Shown here: positions 16,777-30,412 of the stretch, piece by piece
How positions within the stretch are numbered: the stretch's first letter is position 1
How the letters are laid out: every line of letters begins with the position of its first letter
Source of the DNA: Neocallimastix lanati (nom. inval.)
Lineage: Eukaryota; Neocallimastigomycota; Neocallimastigomycetes; Neocallimastigales; Neocallimastigaceae
Direction: 5' to 3'
Length of the DNA: 35,000 nucleotides
Assembly: GCA_016946835.1 (NCBI GenBank)
Contig: JACVTC010000115.1
Location: 242,501 to 277,500, forward strand
Program-made: the position numbers and the translations under genes
Notes under the pieces: model-generated
Databases searched by the model: none
What the model saw: only the letters and a program-made list of their open reading frames with translations
What the model was told of the DNA's origin: nothing

Positions 16777-18753
16777 TGTTTATATATACAAAATATTTTA
16801 TTTCTTTCTATTTTAAAAATTCAAATTCTTTCTATTATTATTATTTATTATTTATTATTTATTATTTATTTTATTTATTTTATTTATTTATTTATTTATT
16901 TATTATTTTATAATTTATTACTTCGTAATTTACTATTAAATAAATAAAAGATTTCAAAAATATTTAAATATATATTTTTTGTTATTTAATATATCCATAT
17001 AAATAATATGAAATATTTACTTTTAATAATAATAATATATAAAATTTTGTTTTTATCTTTGTTTGCTTAAAGTATAAAAAATATATATTATTAAAAAAAA
17101 AAAGTAGATTTTATTATATTCTTATTCTTATTATTCTTATTATTATAATTATTTATTATTTATTATTTATTATACAAATATTTAAATAATAACTAATTTT
17201 CAAACTTTCAAAGTTGTATTAAATAACAAGTTATATTTGTTTATTTTTATTTTACTTTTTAATTTCTCTTTATTATTGTTATTATTAATATTTTCTTCTT
17301 TCTTTTATTTATTATTTTCCATTTTATCTTATCTTTTATATTAACTTTGCAAGTAAAATTAAATAATAAAAAGAAAAAATGAAAATATAAAACACTTTTA
17401 TATATATATATAAAAATAAATATAATAAATATATAATAAATATATATGAAGTATAGGATAAATATTTAAAAATATAATAGGAATAGATTAATTATAAAAG
17501 TTTATATATTATAATATATTTTAAAAATATAATAATATTATAAAAAATAACCACCAAATAATTGATATAACTCGATTCTAATTTCCACTTTTTGGGAGAA
17601 GCGATTATATTCTTTTTAATATTTATTTTTATTTATTTAGTAATAATAATTAGTTAATTAACAACTTAACAATTACATAATATAAAATAATTTACATTTA
17701 TACTAATTTATAATAAAGTTTTCATATAATAAAATATAAAGTTTAATAAAATATATATACATAATTAAATGTTATAAAATATAATAAATATTAGAAATAA
17801 AATAAAAGTTATTTAATATAATAAATTATTAATAATACACAATGAATTTCATATTTTTATGTTATCATTAATTTCCTAAATTCTAATGATATTTTCACTA
17901 GCCACAATTATAATAATTTACCAATTTACAATTAACATAATTTTTAATATATTTATGTGTTTATAATAAATTAATTTTTATATTAATTAAAGTTTTTATT
18001 TGTATTCTATATCATAATCTATTATAGTAAAATAGGTAAAAATTTAATAATGAAATATATATATATATATATATACTTTATTATTAAATAAAAAATAAAA
18101 TTAAAAAAAAGTTTATTTTTTTTTTTTTTAATATAAATAATTTCTAAATAATTTTCTTCAGTTTTGTTTGGTTTTTTATATTAAAAATTAAAATAAAAAC
18201 AATATTATATAAATTATATATCCTTTATATATATCATATCCTATATAATATATTTACTTTTGTTTTTGTTTTTCATACTATTTCATTCGATTTAATATTT
18301 ATATATATATATATTTTTTTTATATGCTAATCTTCAAAATATAATAAATTATAATTAATTATTACTATAAAAAAAAAAAAAGAAAAATTTTATATTGAAA
18401 TTATTTTTATCACATTTTAATAAATGTTTAGTATATGACAATTTAATACTATATAATATAAATTGTATAATACATTAATATGAGTATTTTCTATTATATA
18501 TTGATATTAATATTAAAATATTACTATCATTAAAATATTAATCATTAATTGGAATAAGTAATGATATGTCATCAAGTATTACAAAAAGAAAAAATAAAAT
18601 AAAAAAATATTATATTTAATCATATATATATATATATATAAAAATTCATATTGTAATTAATGAATGAATAAAAACAAAATAAAGCAATTTAAAGTTTATA
18701 TAAATAAAATAAAATAAATAGTAGAATATGAATGCAATTAAAAGTACAGATTG

Positions 18754-18784
<31 letters not shown>

Positions 18785-19210
18785 TAAAAAAATATATTTT
18801 TTTTTAAAGAAAAAGCTCCCTTTAATTCAAAAAACTTTAATAATTAATAATTACTATATATGGAAATTATTGATTCTTTTTTTCTTTGTTTTTTTTTTTT
18901 TTAAACATTTTCTGCATGCTTTATAAATTAATTCTATAATCTTTCAATGGTTTTAAATATGTTTTCATATAAAATAAACTTTATTTTATATTTTGTCTCC
19001 AATGTAATGATGTATACATTATTTGTTTTAATTAGTTTTTAATTAAAGCGAGAGTAACCGCTTTAGAAATAAATAATATATTTTTAATATTATTGAATAA
19101 AATTAGTTTAATTAATAAAGAAAAAAAAATAATAATAATAATAATTATTTCAATTAATATTTAATTAAAATAATATATATTATAAAAAAAATTTAACAAA
19201 AAAAAAAAAA
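16777..19210. other. AT-rich intergenic region
   Basis: Upstream DNA of the LRR gene, with TTTA/ATT runs to about 16910. A short minus-strand stretch at 17540-17612 reads coding-like (YNRFSQKVEIRIELYQLFGG, then a stop). A base-richer stem TAAAGCG (19044-19050) pairs with CGCTTTA (19059-19065). No complete gene was found. Confidence 0.55.
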
Positions 19211-19570
19211 ATTTTATTTTATTTTATTTTATTTTATTTTATTTTATTTTATTTTATTTTATTTTATTTTATTTTATTTTATTTTATTTTATTTTATTTT
19301 ATTTTATTAAATCTGTACTTTATATTTATATTCTACTATTTATTTTATTTTATTTTATTTTATTTTATTTTATTTTATTTTATTTTATTTTATTTTATTT
19401 TATTTTATTTTATTTTATTTTATTTTATTTTATTTTATTTTATTTTATTTTATTTTATTTTATTTTATTTTATTTTATTTTATTTTATTTTATTTTATTT
19501 TATTTTATTTTATTTTATTTTATTTTATTTTATTTTATTTTACTTTATTTTATTTTATTTTTTTTTTTTT
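19211..19570. repeat. TTTTA pentanucleotide array in two blocks
   Basis: The first block (19211-19308) has about 20 units and the second (about 19337-19560) about 45. They are split by about 28 bp of unrelated sequence. Only one substitution (TACTT at about 19541) is visible in the second block, so it is very homogeneous. It ends in poly(T). Confidence 0.95.
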
Positions 19571-19637
19571 TAGATAAGGAAAAGAGAATACACTTCCTGT
19601 GCTTTATTAAATAGATGATTATATTTCTATGTATTAC

Positions 19638-19671
<34 letters not shown>

Positions 19672-19805
19672 ATATAATTTAAAGATAAAAATAAAATGTA
19701 TGTAAAAGATTTTGAAAAATAAAAAATAGTATAAATAAAAATAAAAATAAAAAAAAATCAATTAATCATAGAAAATTCAATGTAATAAAGAATAAAAATA
19801 AGTTT

Positions 19806-20088
19806 AAAAGTTAAAATAATTTCGGTGAGATGTATACTCTGTGCAGTAGCATGATCACATTTACCATCTAAATCTAAAATAATAAAACAAAGAAGTAACA
19901 TCTTTAAAAAAAGACAGTGTGGTATCCACTATACTCTCCCCTGAACCACAAGAAATATCATCAAAAATTGAATTACATATTATAAATTCTATGTTATGAA
20001 CTGCACTATTAGTAAATGTGTATTGATGAGGATTAACAAGACTTCTAACTGCACTATTCCTTTGCCATATCGATACGAATATTTTATT
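19806..20088 (-). pseudogene. Broken gene, possibly of a secreted repeat protein
   Basis: On the minus strand, 20088-19861 is an open frame containing WQRNSAVRSLVNPHQYTF, TNSAVHNIEFIICNSIFDD and CGSGESIVDTTLSFFKDV. It then hits a stop, and an overlapping frame (19901-19806) continues with IILDLDGKCDHATAQSIHL. The NxxF.xCxF.D pattern recalls right-handed beta-helix or polymorphic-repeat secreted proteins, but I cannot assign a family. The 12-nt AATAGTGCAGTT occurs twice 48 bp apart (plus-strand 19999-20010 and 20047-20058), which suggests a repeated motif. No start codon and a frame change point to a relic; an unrecognised intron is the alternative. Confidence 0.5.
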
Positions 20089-20100
20089 TTATATTACATG

Positions 20101-23100
20101 GTAATCACAATATCCTAATCATATATTTATTTATATATATTAGAGAAAAAAAAAAACTATAGGAATATGGTTATGAAACATAAAAACGAATAATAAATAA
20201 TAATAAATATAAAAACAAAAATAATTAGTAATATACTCTCTATTAAAGTAGGGGAAAAAATCATATCTACAATTAAAAAGATTTTTTCTTAATAAAAGAT
20301 AATATTTTCTCTTTTTTTTTTCTTTTTTTCTTTTTTTTCTTTCTTTCTTTCAAAAAGTTGTCTGACAAAATCATATAGTGTATTATGACTTTTAGATCTT
20401 TTAAGTTTTCATTACTATGATTGACTTTTACATTAGTTAGTTTGTTTGTTTTATAACAATTAAAAAATAATTAATTAAGATCTTCTGGATATTATTATTG
20501 AAGTGAATATTTATTATTTCTATTATAACTATACTATATCTATATCTATTCCTCAATAGTATTCAAATAATAATAATAATAATAATAATAAAAAAGTATA
20601 TATATTTATTTTTTTATTTTTCCATATTTTTAATATATAATATAAATAATACTTCAAATCTATAAATATATGTTAAAATTTTAAATTATTCTAATTTCTT
20701 CATCACTAGAAATACTTTAATTACCTCTATAAAATTTTTTTATAAATTAAATATTTTAAAATACTTATATTAAATTAAAAAACAAAACATAAAACATAAA
20801 ACAATGACAAACAACAACAATAAATAAAAATAAAAATAAAAATAAAAAATAAAATAAAATAAAATAAAATAAAATAAAATAAAATAAAATAAATTAATGA
20901 ATTTCTATTTATAATAATAATAATTATTATTATTATAAAAATAAAAATAATATTATATTAAAATAAACTAATAAATAATTAAAAGGTTTTAAAAATAATA
21001 TAATATAATAAAATATATATATATATTATTATTATTAAACAAATAATAAACAAATATTTAATTTTTTTTTTTTTTTTAATTTCTTTTAATTTTTTGTTTT
21101 CTGGAGAAAAAAAAAAAAAAAAAAAAATAGGGTAGTTTAAAGAAATGTATTTTGTAAAAGTAAATCATCATCTTTTTTTTTTTTATTATTTTAAAAATTA
21201 TTTAAATTAAAATAGAAAATTAAAAAAATAAAGTTAATATATTTTTGAAATCTTTGTAAAGCTTTAAACATAATAATACTTTTAAATTTTGTTTTTCTTT
21301 TTTTTTTTCTTTTTCTTTTTTATTCTTTATTGTTATATTTTATTATTTTTATATAAGTTTATAATTGTTTATAATATTAAAAAGTTTATAAATTAAATTT
21401 TGAAAAATAAAAAAAAAAAAAATTAAATAATTTGTTTTATGTTTTTTTTTTTTTTTTTTTTTTTTATTTTTTTATTTTAAAAAAAAAAAAAAAATTTATT
21501 TGTTTCTTTGATTTATTTATTATCATTTTTATATTTATAAATATATTATTTAATTAAAAATTCCTATCGAAAATACTAAATATTTAAATTTTATACTGAT
21601 AGTTTTTAAATTTTTTTATAATTTATAAATTCAAAACTATCAATATTTTTTTTTTTCGTTATGTTTTTTTGATTTTTTGATTATTTTGTTTTTTGATTTT
21701 TTGATTTTTTTGATTTTTTGATTTTTTTTTTTTTTTTTTTTTTTGCTTTTTTTTTTTTTTTTTTTACTTATATTAAATTTTTTATTTTTCTTTTTTCTTT
21801 TTTTTTTTTTATTACCAATAAATAATAAAGAAAAAAAAAAAATTTTTTGAAAATAAAAAGAATTTATAAAAAATATTAAACTTTTTATATTTATTAAAAT
21901 CATTTAATATTTTTTTTTTCAATATGTAATAATATATTTTGTACTGATATATAGTTACATATTAAATATTATGTTTTGTTTTGTTTTTATTATTATTATT
22001 GTTGTTATTTTATCTTATTACTATTATATTTAATTATCTCAAAATCTTTACTTTTTTTCTTTTTTTTTTTTTTTTTTTTTTGTTTTGTTTTGGTTTTCTT
22101 TTGTTTTCTTTTGTTTTGTTTTCTTTTTTTCGTATTTACTTTTTTTTTTTTTTTTTTTAAAAAAAAAATTAATTATTAATTAAAATATTTATTAAATTAG
22201 TATTTTTTTAATATCAAAAATTTTAATTTAAATAAATAAAAAAAAAAATTTTTATTAAATTTTTTAAGAAAGATATTGATGATGATTTACTTATTTACAA
22301 ATTTTTTTTTTCTTTAGACTATTTTTTTTTATTACATTTCTCTTATCCTTTCCTTTTTTTTTTACAAAAAAGAAAAAAAAAAAAAAAAAAAGATAAAAGA
22401 TTTGTTTTAATTTTTTTTTTATTATTTTATTTTATTTTATTTTATTTGTTTATTATTTTATTTGTTTAATTTCTTTTTTTTTCTTTTTATAACTTTTAAT
22501 TATTTAAAAGATCTTTTAATATTTTATAAAATTAACGGTTATCATATATTATATAATAATAATTATATTTCTTTTTTTAACTTTTTTTTTTGTACTTTTT
22601 ACTTTATTTTTTTTTTTTTTTTTTTTGGTTTTTATATGTAATTTTTAGTTCGAACTTTCGACTTTTTTTGGTTTTCTTTTTTTTTTTTTTTATTGTTATT
22701 ATATTATAAACTCAAATTTTTTAAAGGATATATATTTCTTTTATGTGCAAAATTTTATAAAACAAATAAATAAAAAAAAAGTGGTGATAATATAATAGTT
22801 TTAAAAAAAAATTTGTTCATATTTTATGGTATTATTATTGGAAAATATATATATATAATTTTAACAATATATATATATATAATTTTAAATGATATATTTA
22901 TATGGGGTTTAAAAACTAAATAAATAGATAAAGAAAATAGAAATGGAAAAGTTTTTAATTTTTCCTTTTCTTTCTTCTTTTTCTAATTTATTTAAAAATA
23001 AATATCATATATTATAAAAAAAAATTAGGTGTGTTTAATAAAATAATAGGAATGAGAATATTACTATTATTATTCATTATTATATAGCTATAATATAAAT

Positions 23101-23572
23101 ATATATATATATATATAATTTTGATAAGGTGTAGTAATTATTTGTGAAATGTTTTTTATATATATAAAAACATGTCAAATAAATATAATATATATATAAT
23201 AAATATTGGATTAAATAATAATAAAATAATAATAATAATAAATACTAAATATTAATTTAAATATTAATTTTTTTTTTCTTTTAGTTTTTTTTTTTTTTAA
23301 AAAAAAAAATAAAAAAGAAGTAAATATAAATTTATATTTTAATATATTTTATGTATGTACAATATATATTTAAAATTACTTTTCATCAAAATAATCCCAA
23401 ATTTAACCATAATTATTTTTACTTCCTATATTTTTGAAGAAAAAAACTAAAAATTTTGCTTTTTTTAAAAAAAAAAATTAATATTAAATAAAATATTATT
23501 ATTTTCTTTTTCAATTTCACTTTTTTTTAAACAATTGATTTTTTCTCCCCTTTAACAATAAAAATATTAAGC
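20101..23572. other. AT-rich intergenic region
   Basis: Contains a minus-strand coding-like patch at about 20280-20475 (LTNVKVNHSNENLKDLKVI, running into Lys codons). Also present are a TAAAA array (about 20848-20892), an AAT/ATT palindrome near 20914-20936, T-rich blocks at 21650-21790 and 22050-22160, and AT repeats. No gene is supportable. The T-rich part below 23572 is the 3' flank of the kinase gene. Confidence 0.6.
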
Positions 23573-25111
23573 TTAGTTTGGTATTAAGAACTTTAGAAAT
23601 CTAGTATTTGAATGCTGTTGATTTGGTGAATTTGATGCAGGTTTTTGTCCATCTACTTTAACATTTTTGGTTGAATCTTCATTTAAAAATTTTGTTAAAG
23701 TAGCTGTTGCTGGAATTTTTACATCACCATTTACTGGTTTATGATTAATATCATGATTTTGATTTATAAGAAGGGCTTTAGTACAATTTTTATGTTCAAT
23801 TGGAGAAGTAGGGATAACACTTGGTGAAGTTGTAATAACATTTGGAGAAGACATCATTTTTTTATTATATGGAGAAACGCATCCATTTGAATAAATTGGG
23901 GAATATGGAGGAGTTAATAAAGCATTTTGAGTAGATGGAGATGGCACTCCAACTTGTTGACGATTATCATAATATTTTGCATTTCCTTCATTATCATAAC
24001 CAATTAATTGGTTATCATTACTATTATAACTAGATTCAGTATTAACTGATTCCCCAACTGGTCTTGGTAATTCCCAATCGTATGGAACATCATAACTTTT
24101 TCCTGAGATTCTAAACATTTCATCTAACATACTTTCTAAAAGATCATAATCAGGTTCATCTTCAAATTTTAATGTCTTTAAATAATGAAGCATATCGTTA
24201 AATGGAGATGGTAAATTTGCAACTAAATAAGAGTTAGTCATTTGTTTCTTATAAATTGCTACTTGTTCCTTTTCTCTACCCTTCCATGGAAGATCACCAG
24301 TCATGAATTCCACTAATACATAGAATAATGACCATAAATCATCAACTCTACCAAGATCTTTTCCATCATGAGCATTGATTGAAGCATATGCAGCTGTACC
24401 TCTAAATCCTACTGATCTTCTAGCTTCTTTAATTTCTCCGCTAGAAGAAATATATGGACGACATAAGCCAAAATCAATAATATAGCACCTTGCACGTCCA
24501 TTATATGAATTGGTATTATCAATACAGAAGTTTCCTGGTTTGATATCACGATGAATAACACCACCAATAGTGTGGCAATCTTTAATAGCGTTCAACATTT
24601 GTTTACCAAGTAAAGCTGTAGTTGCTAATGAAAACTTTTTACATTTTCTACGAAGCTTTGATAAACTTGGACCTAAAAGTTGCATGACCATATAATCATA
24701 TGTTGTAGAAGAAGTTGAAGACTGAATAGTAATTCTACCACAAGCTTCAAAACGGCAGACATAATCACTACTTTGCATTTTACGCAATACACTTATTTCC
24801 ATTGCTAATAAAGCTCTCTTACGTTTGTTCTTCAAAAGTGGACCTTCTACCTTTATAGCAACTGTATTTTGTGTTTTCATGTCATAAGCAGAAAAAAGTT
24901 CACCAAAAGCACCTTTGCCTATGCTATCTAACTATAATTATGAAAAAATTTAATAAACCAAAATAAAAAAAAATTGATAATATTATTTTTAAATAATATA
25001 TTGTTTTACTATTATAATTTATTTTATTATTATATTTTATTATTTTTATAAATATTAAATTCATTAACTTACAATCTTCCAACGTTTCTTAATAATAATC
25101 GACCTCAACAT
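23573..25111 (-). CDS. CK1-superfamily protein kinase, tau-tubulin kinase (TTBK) type
   Basis: Two exons: 25111-25073 (13 codons, MLRSIIIKKRWKI) and 24931-23573, phase 0, giving 465 residues. The short first exon is supported because the glycine loop IGKGAFGELF begins immediately after the acceptor. Kinase motifs are complete: VAIK (Lys40), HRDIKPGNF (Asp142), DFGLCRPY (Asp166), then FRGTAAYASINAHDGKDLGRVDDLWSLFY, which is the TTBK form of the activation segment and helix F region. The domain spans about residues 12-285. The remaining 180 residues are Pro/Ser/Asn-rich with repeated TSPSV- and SPN-like phospho-acceptor sites and no other domain. Family members phosphorylate Ser/Thr in tau, tubulin and ciliary-base proteins in animals; the substrate here is unknown. 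All catalytic residues are present, so it is expected to be active. Confidence 0.95.
24932..25072 (-). other. Intron of the TTBK-like kinase gene
   Basis: 141 nt, donor GTAAGT at 25072 and acceptor ATTATAG at 24932. It splits the N-terminal KRWKI from the glycine loop. Confidence 0.85.
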
Positions 25112-25856
25112 TTTTAATATTTTTTAATATTTTTAAAAATACTAACTTTTATTTTTGTTTGTTTGTATGCTTAGTTTTTATTTTTTTTTCTTTTTGAGAA
25201 TTTATTAATTTAATTACGTACTAGAGATATATAATAAAGAAGAATATAATGTTAATTTACATCCCTATAAATTTTACTACTTTCTTAAAAACAATAAAAA
25301 AGTAAAGAAATAATTAAATTAAAAGTAATTATTAACTAAATTATTACATAATATTTATTAAAATACTAATAAATATTACAAATAATTATATCTTTAATAC
25401 TATATATTAAATAAAATAAATAAAATAAAAACTATTTTTAATTAGAATTCATCATTTAAAAATAATCATAAAAAAAGGTAATAAATATATATTTATTATT
25501 GTCTTTTTTATAACTTTATTTTATTTTATCTAATTTTATTTAATAAATATTTTCTTTCAATTTGATTAGTCTTTTTAAAAATATTTTAATTTTTTGTCAT
25601 TAATATTGTAAGGATAATATATAATATATTTTTAATTTTTAAAATATTTATATATTATTTGGTTTCAAAACTAAATAATAAATGTATTATTATGTCATTC
25701 CTTTTATTTTTTTTTTAAAACTTTTGTATTAATATTTATTATGATTTTTTTATTTTAAAGTACTTTTTTAAAAAAAAAAAAAAAAGGAGAAATGTAATTT
25801 GTTTATATATAAAATTTATGATAACGATTTTTAATTAAATTAAATTAAACCATAAT

Positions 25857-25884
25857 ATATAATACATATTTATATGTATTATAT
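25857..25884. repeat. AT-rich palindrome
   Basis: 13 bp pair perfectly (25857-25869 with 25872-25884) across a 2-nt centre, with ATACATAT and its complement. Only one G-C pair is present, so chance in AT-rich DNA is a serious alternative. Confidence 0.6.
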
Positions 25885-28800
25885 TATAATTTAATATGTG
25901 ATGTATTATACTTTTAATATATTTAATATATATTATTTTTTAGCTAATTATTTTTATTTTCTATGTTGATTTTTAACTTGTCCTTAAATCATTTTAATTA
26001 CTATATACACAAAATATTAGTAATAAAATATATAATATATAAACAAAATATATTATGCATTCTTATTTAATTAATTTAAATATGTTTATACTTATTAAAT
26101 ATATATATTTAATAGTATTGATGATTTTTAAATTTTAATAAATATATATATGGAATTATTAATTACTGATTTCAACTCTAATTATATTCTATTAATTCTT
26201 TAAATATATTTTAATCTATTTTCATTTAAAGTTCATATATTAATATAAACATTGTTACAGTATAAAACTAACATTCTCCTTTTATCTTTATTTTTTTTTT
26301 AAACAAAAAAAAAAAGATATGATAAATTAAATGTCACTCCATTCTAATTTACTCTTAAAATAACAATTATTTATTTTTTTTATTTTTTAAAATATATTTC
26401 TAACTTTCAATTCAATGCTTGATTTTAATTACTAATCATATTTTTTAAAAAAAATTAATATTGCAATAAAAATAATTACCTTCTTTTTTTTTCAAAAAAG
26501 TAACTGATTATTATTAAAATTACTTTAGTAGTATTTTTATAATACAATTAGTCAATAAATAAAAACCTATTAATTAAAATATATATATTAATTAGTCATA
26601 CTAAAGAATATTTATATATATATATATATAAAAAAAAAAAAAAAAAAAAAAAACTTACTCTTTTTTCTTTAAAATAGAAAAAAAAACTATCATTGTAGAG
26701 ATAGAATATATATAATATATAATAAAAAATGTTAATATTTAAAATAATATTTATATAAAAAAATAAATTATTTTTTGTAAATAAAATTTTATAAATAATG
26801 CTTTAAAATATATTACATTAATTAAATAATATTTTATATTATGGTTTATTTTTTCAATAAAAAAATTTTTTTGATATATTTTAAATTTATTTTACTAAAA
26901 AGTATATTTTTTAAATAAATATATATTATAGCAATCTTTATTTGAGATTTATTACTTTATAAAATAGTAACAATTTTAGTTTATAGTTTGAAAAATTGAA
27001 AATAATAAATTGGGTTTGAATAGTAATTTGTTTTTTTCACTTTATTATAAAAAGTTTTTTATAATTACTGATTTAAATAAAATATTTTATTTACAAATAT
27101 TGGTATATTTCATAACGACTAAAAAAACTAAACTCAAAAATTTATTGTATATAAAACTTTATATTATTTTGTATGATACTTTATTATTTTATAGTATATA
27201 TTTTATATAAATAATTGTTTTAATTTTTTTTTTTTTAAATTGTATTATTTAAAAAAGATGTTATTATTTATTTTTCTTTTCTTATTATATACAAAATTGA
27301 AAATAAAAATAAAAGAATAACAATTCTTTTTTATTATACACTCTATCATTAATAGTTATTTTTAGGTGTTAAATTTTATATTATTTTCTTTTTTCAATTA
27401 TGTGTAGAGAAAGAAGAAGAAAAGAAAAAGAAAAAAGAAAAGAAAAAACTAAAACTTTTATAAATATATTTTTATTTTTTATAGAATGAATACTATCTAA
27501 TTCCATTTTTTTATATATTTATTATTTAATATAAATCTATTAAATGTAATATATTGAAGTTTAATATATTAAAATTTTTAATTTAACTATATTATCTTAT
27601 TATTCCAAAAATTTTAAATTAATAAATAAAAAATAATTTTAAAATTTAAAAAAATTAACTATTATTTTAATTATTCAATTAAGTATACTATTAAATAAAT
27701 TTATCATAAAGTGTATATGTTAATACTAAATTTAATTAATTAACTATTATTAAAAATAAACACTTTTTTTTAAATGGTATCAGAATGATATGTGAATATT
27801 TATGGTAAGAATTATAAATATTGTTTTTAAAAAATTTTTTAATAATGATGCACTAACTCATTTATTGATTTTTTTAAAAAAAAAAAAAATTTAAAAAAAC
27901 TGAGTTTAATATTATTTATTTTTGTATATATAATTTTGGTATATTTAATTATTAATAAATTTTATTGATGATTCATACTATATGCTATTTATTATTTAAT
28001 ATGAAATTTTATTTTTTTTTAAAAAAAAAAAAAAACTTTTACTATGGTATTTTTATTATATTAAAAATTTCACTATTTATATAAATCATCATAAGATATT
28101 AATGATATACTTAATCTGTATATTGCTTTATTTTTACAAGTTATAGTACAACACTTCTTTTTTTCTTTTCAGTTTATCTTTTAATATTATTAATTTTTTC
28201 TTATTAATTTCAATTATATATTTCATAAATTTTTCATTATTGTTTCCATTACTTATTTAAATATTTTATATTCTTATTTACTTATTTATTCTATTTTATT
28301 AGTTTTATAGTTATTTACTTTTTAAATCAATTTGGCATACTACTTAATATAAAATAAAAATTTTGATTTTAATAACTAATATTTTATTATTAATTATTAA
28401 AACATTTTAAAATTTTATTTTTTTATTAAAATTAAATAAAAAAATAAAACTTTTATTTATTTTTTTTATAGCTATTTTATTTTTATTTTTTTTTAAGGTC
28501 TTGTTTCCTTAATATACTTTTATACTATTAAATTTTTTTTATTATAATTTTTTAGTTTTGAAAAAAAATAATAATAAAAAGGAAAAAAAGAAAATATTTT
28601 TATTTTTTATTTTTTATTTTTTTTTTAAAACTTGAAAAAGATACAAATTAAATATTTATATAAAAAAAATAAATTAACTATTTCTTTTCATTAATAACAT
28701 TAAATCAATTCAATCTTAAAATTTATTAAAAATTATGGATATTATTAAATAATAAAAAAAAAAATTAAAATTTTAGTTTATTTAATAACATATAATAGTT

Positions 28801-28900
28801 TATAACAATATATAAATTAAAAATAAAAAGAAAAAAAAAATGTATATTATTAAAAAGAATTAATAAATTTATGTTTTATTATTTTTATTTTTATTTATTA

Positions 28901-29037
28901 TTTATATTTTTAATTATTATTTATATTTTTATTTATTATTTATATTTTTAATTATTATTTATATTTTTATTTATTATTTATATTTTTATTTATTATTTAT
29001 ATTTTTATTTATTATTTATATTTTTATTTATTTATTA
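28901..29037. repeat. 19-bp minisatellite, seven units
   Basis: Unit TTTATATTTTTATTTATTA. Units start at 28901, 28920, 28939, 28958, 28977, 28996 and 29015. Units 1 and 3 carry AATTA in place of ATTTA, so units 1-2 and 3-4 form a 38-bp dimer. The last unit has 4 extra bases. Confidence 0.9.
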
Positions 29038-30379
29038 TTTATTATTATAAACTTAAATTTTATAATAAATATAAATATTTAAAATTGGAATGTTAATGAA
29101 TATTTTATGAAGTAAATTATAATATTTTATAACTTTAATATAATAATAAGTAAATTAATTGTTAAAAATTATACAAATTAATAAAAATATATTATTAATA
29201 TATAATTGAAGTTTATTTTATTAATATAAAATGTAATTGAATTTTTAACTTTAATTATATAACTTTTTTTTATTATTGATATTATTTATAATATTTTATT
29301 ATATATTATTATTTATTATTTATTATTTATTATTTATATTAAATAATATTATTTCTTTTAATTACTATTATCCATTAATCATTAATTATTTTTATATTGT
29401 TTTTAATATTAAGTATTATTATATTTTTTATATTTTTTATTTATAATTGTTATTAAATAAAATTAAAAATTATGAGGCTAATATTAATTAATATATAATA
29501 ATGCTTAAATTTACACTATATTAATAATAGAATAAAAATTTTATTCTATTCCTCTAACATACAACTATTTCTTATTTTACTTTTATTTTTATTTATTTTT
29601 TCGTATATTTATAGTTTTTTGCATATGCATTAATTATACTATCTATCAATTGAATTATAAAGAATAGAAATCATCTTAAACCATCCAAATAAATATAATT
29701 TATGACATTTGTTTTATATCATATTATGCCATTTAGAATTAAATGATGAATAATTTGCAAATAATAAAAGTACATATATAATTCCATAAAAATATTTAGT
29801 TTGCTAGGTTTTACACTTTTTAAATTATTTATAATTTATTAATGTTATCTATTATAAATTATTAAGATTACATTTAAAAAAAAAAAAAAAAGAAAGAAAA
29901 TAAAATTTGCTCATTCATTCTTATTAAATTATTGAAAAAAAAAACTACTAAAATAAATTTATTTCTAAATGAAAATAAAATAATAAAAATTTACCCACTT
30001 TTCATATAAAATTTAATATAAAGAAAAAATAATAAAAATTACTATTTTCATCTTTTATGGTTTTTGTTGATTTATTCATATGCCTACTTTAAATAAAATA
30101 TAACAAAAAATAATTAAATAATAATAATATATATAATTGATTTACTTTTACTTTTAATTAAGCATGGAAGTAATAAAATATATAATTTATTATTTAATTA
30201 AAAATTTATTATTGTTATAATTTTTAATTATTTATTATAATTATAATTATTTTTAATTGTCAATTATTATTGTTAATATTTAAAATAATTTAATTATTTT
30301 GAATTATTTAAAATTAAATAAATTTAAAATTATACAGCAAAAAAATAGTTATGATTAATTATTTATATTTTATTATTAA

Positions 30380-30412
<33 letters not shown>

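Noticed and set aside
21640-21903. Lys-rich minus-strand reading
   Set aside because: Made by T-rich tracts with periodic GATTTTTT words; composition is homopolymer-driven.
21976-22179. Phe/Leu/Cys-rich plus-strand reading
   Set aside because: Made by poly(T) with scattered G and C; no real protein signal.
27010-27210. 66-codon plus-strand reading in the AT desert
   Set aside because: It starts at TTG, has only AT-codon amino acids and no motif; a chance open frame.
27408-27447. Polypurine run with an ATG just upstream
   Set aside because: It reads as a short Arg/Lys/Glu run with no homology; most likely a simple GA-rich tract.
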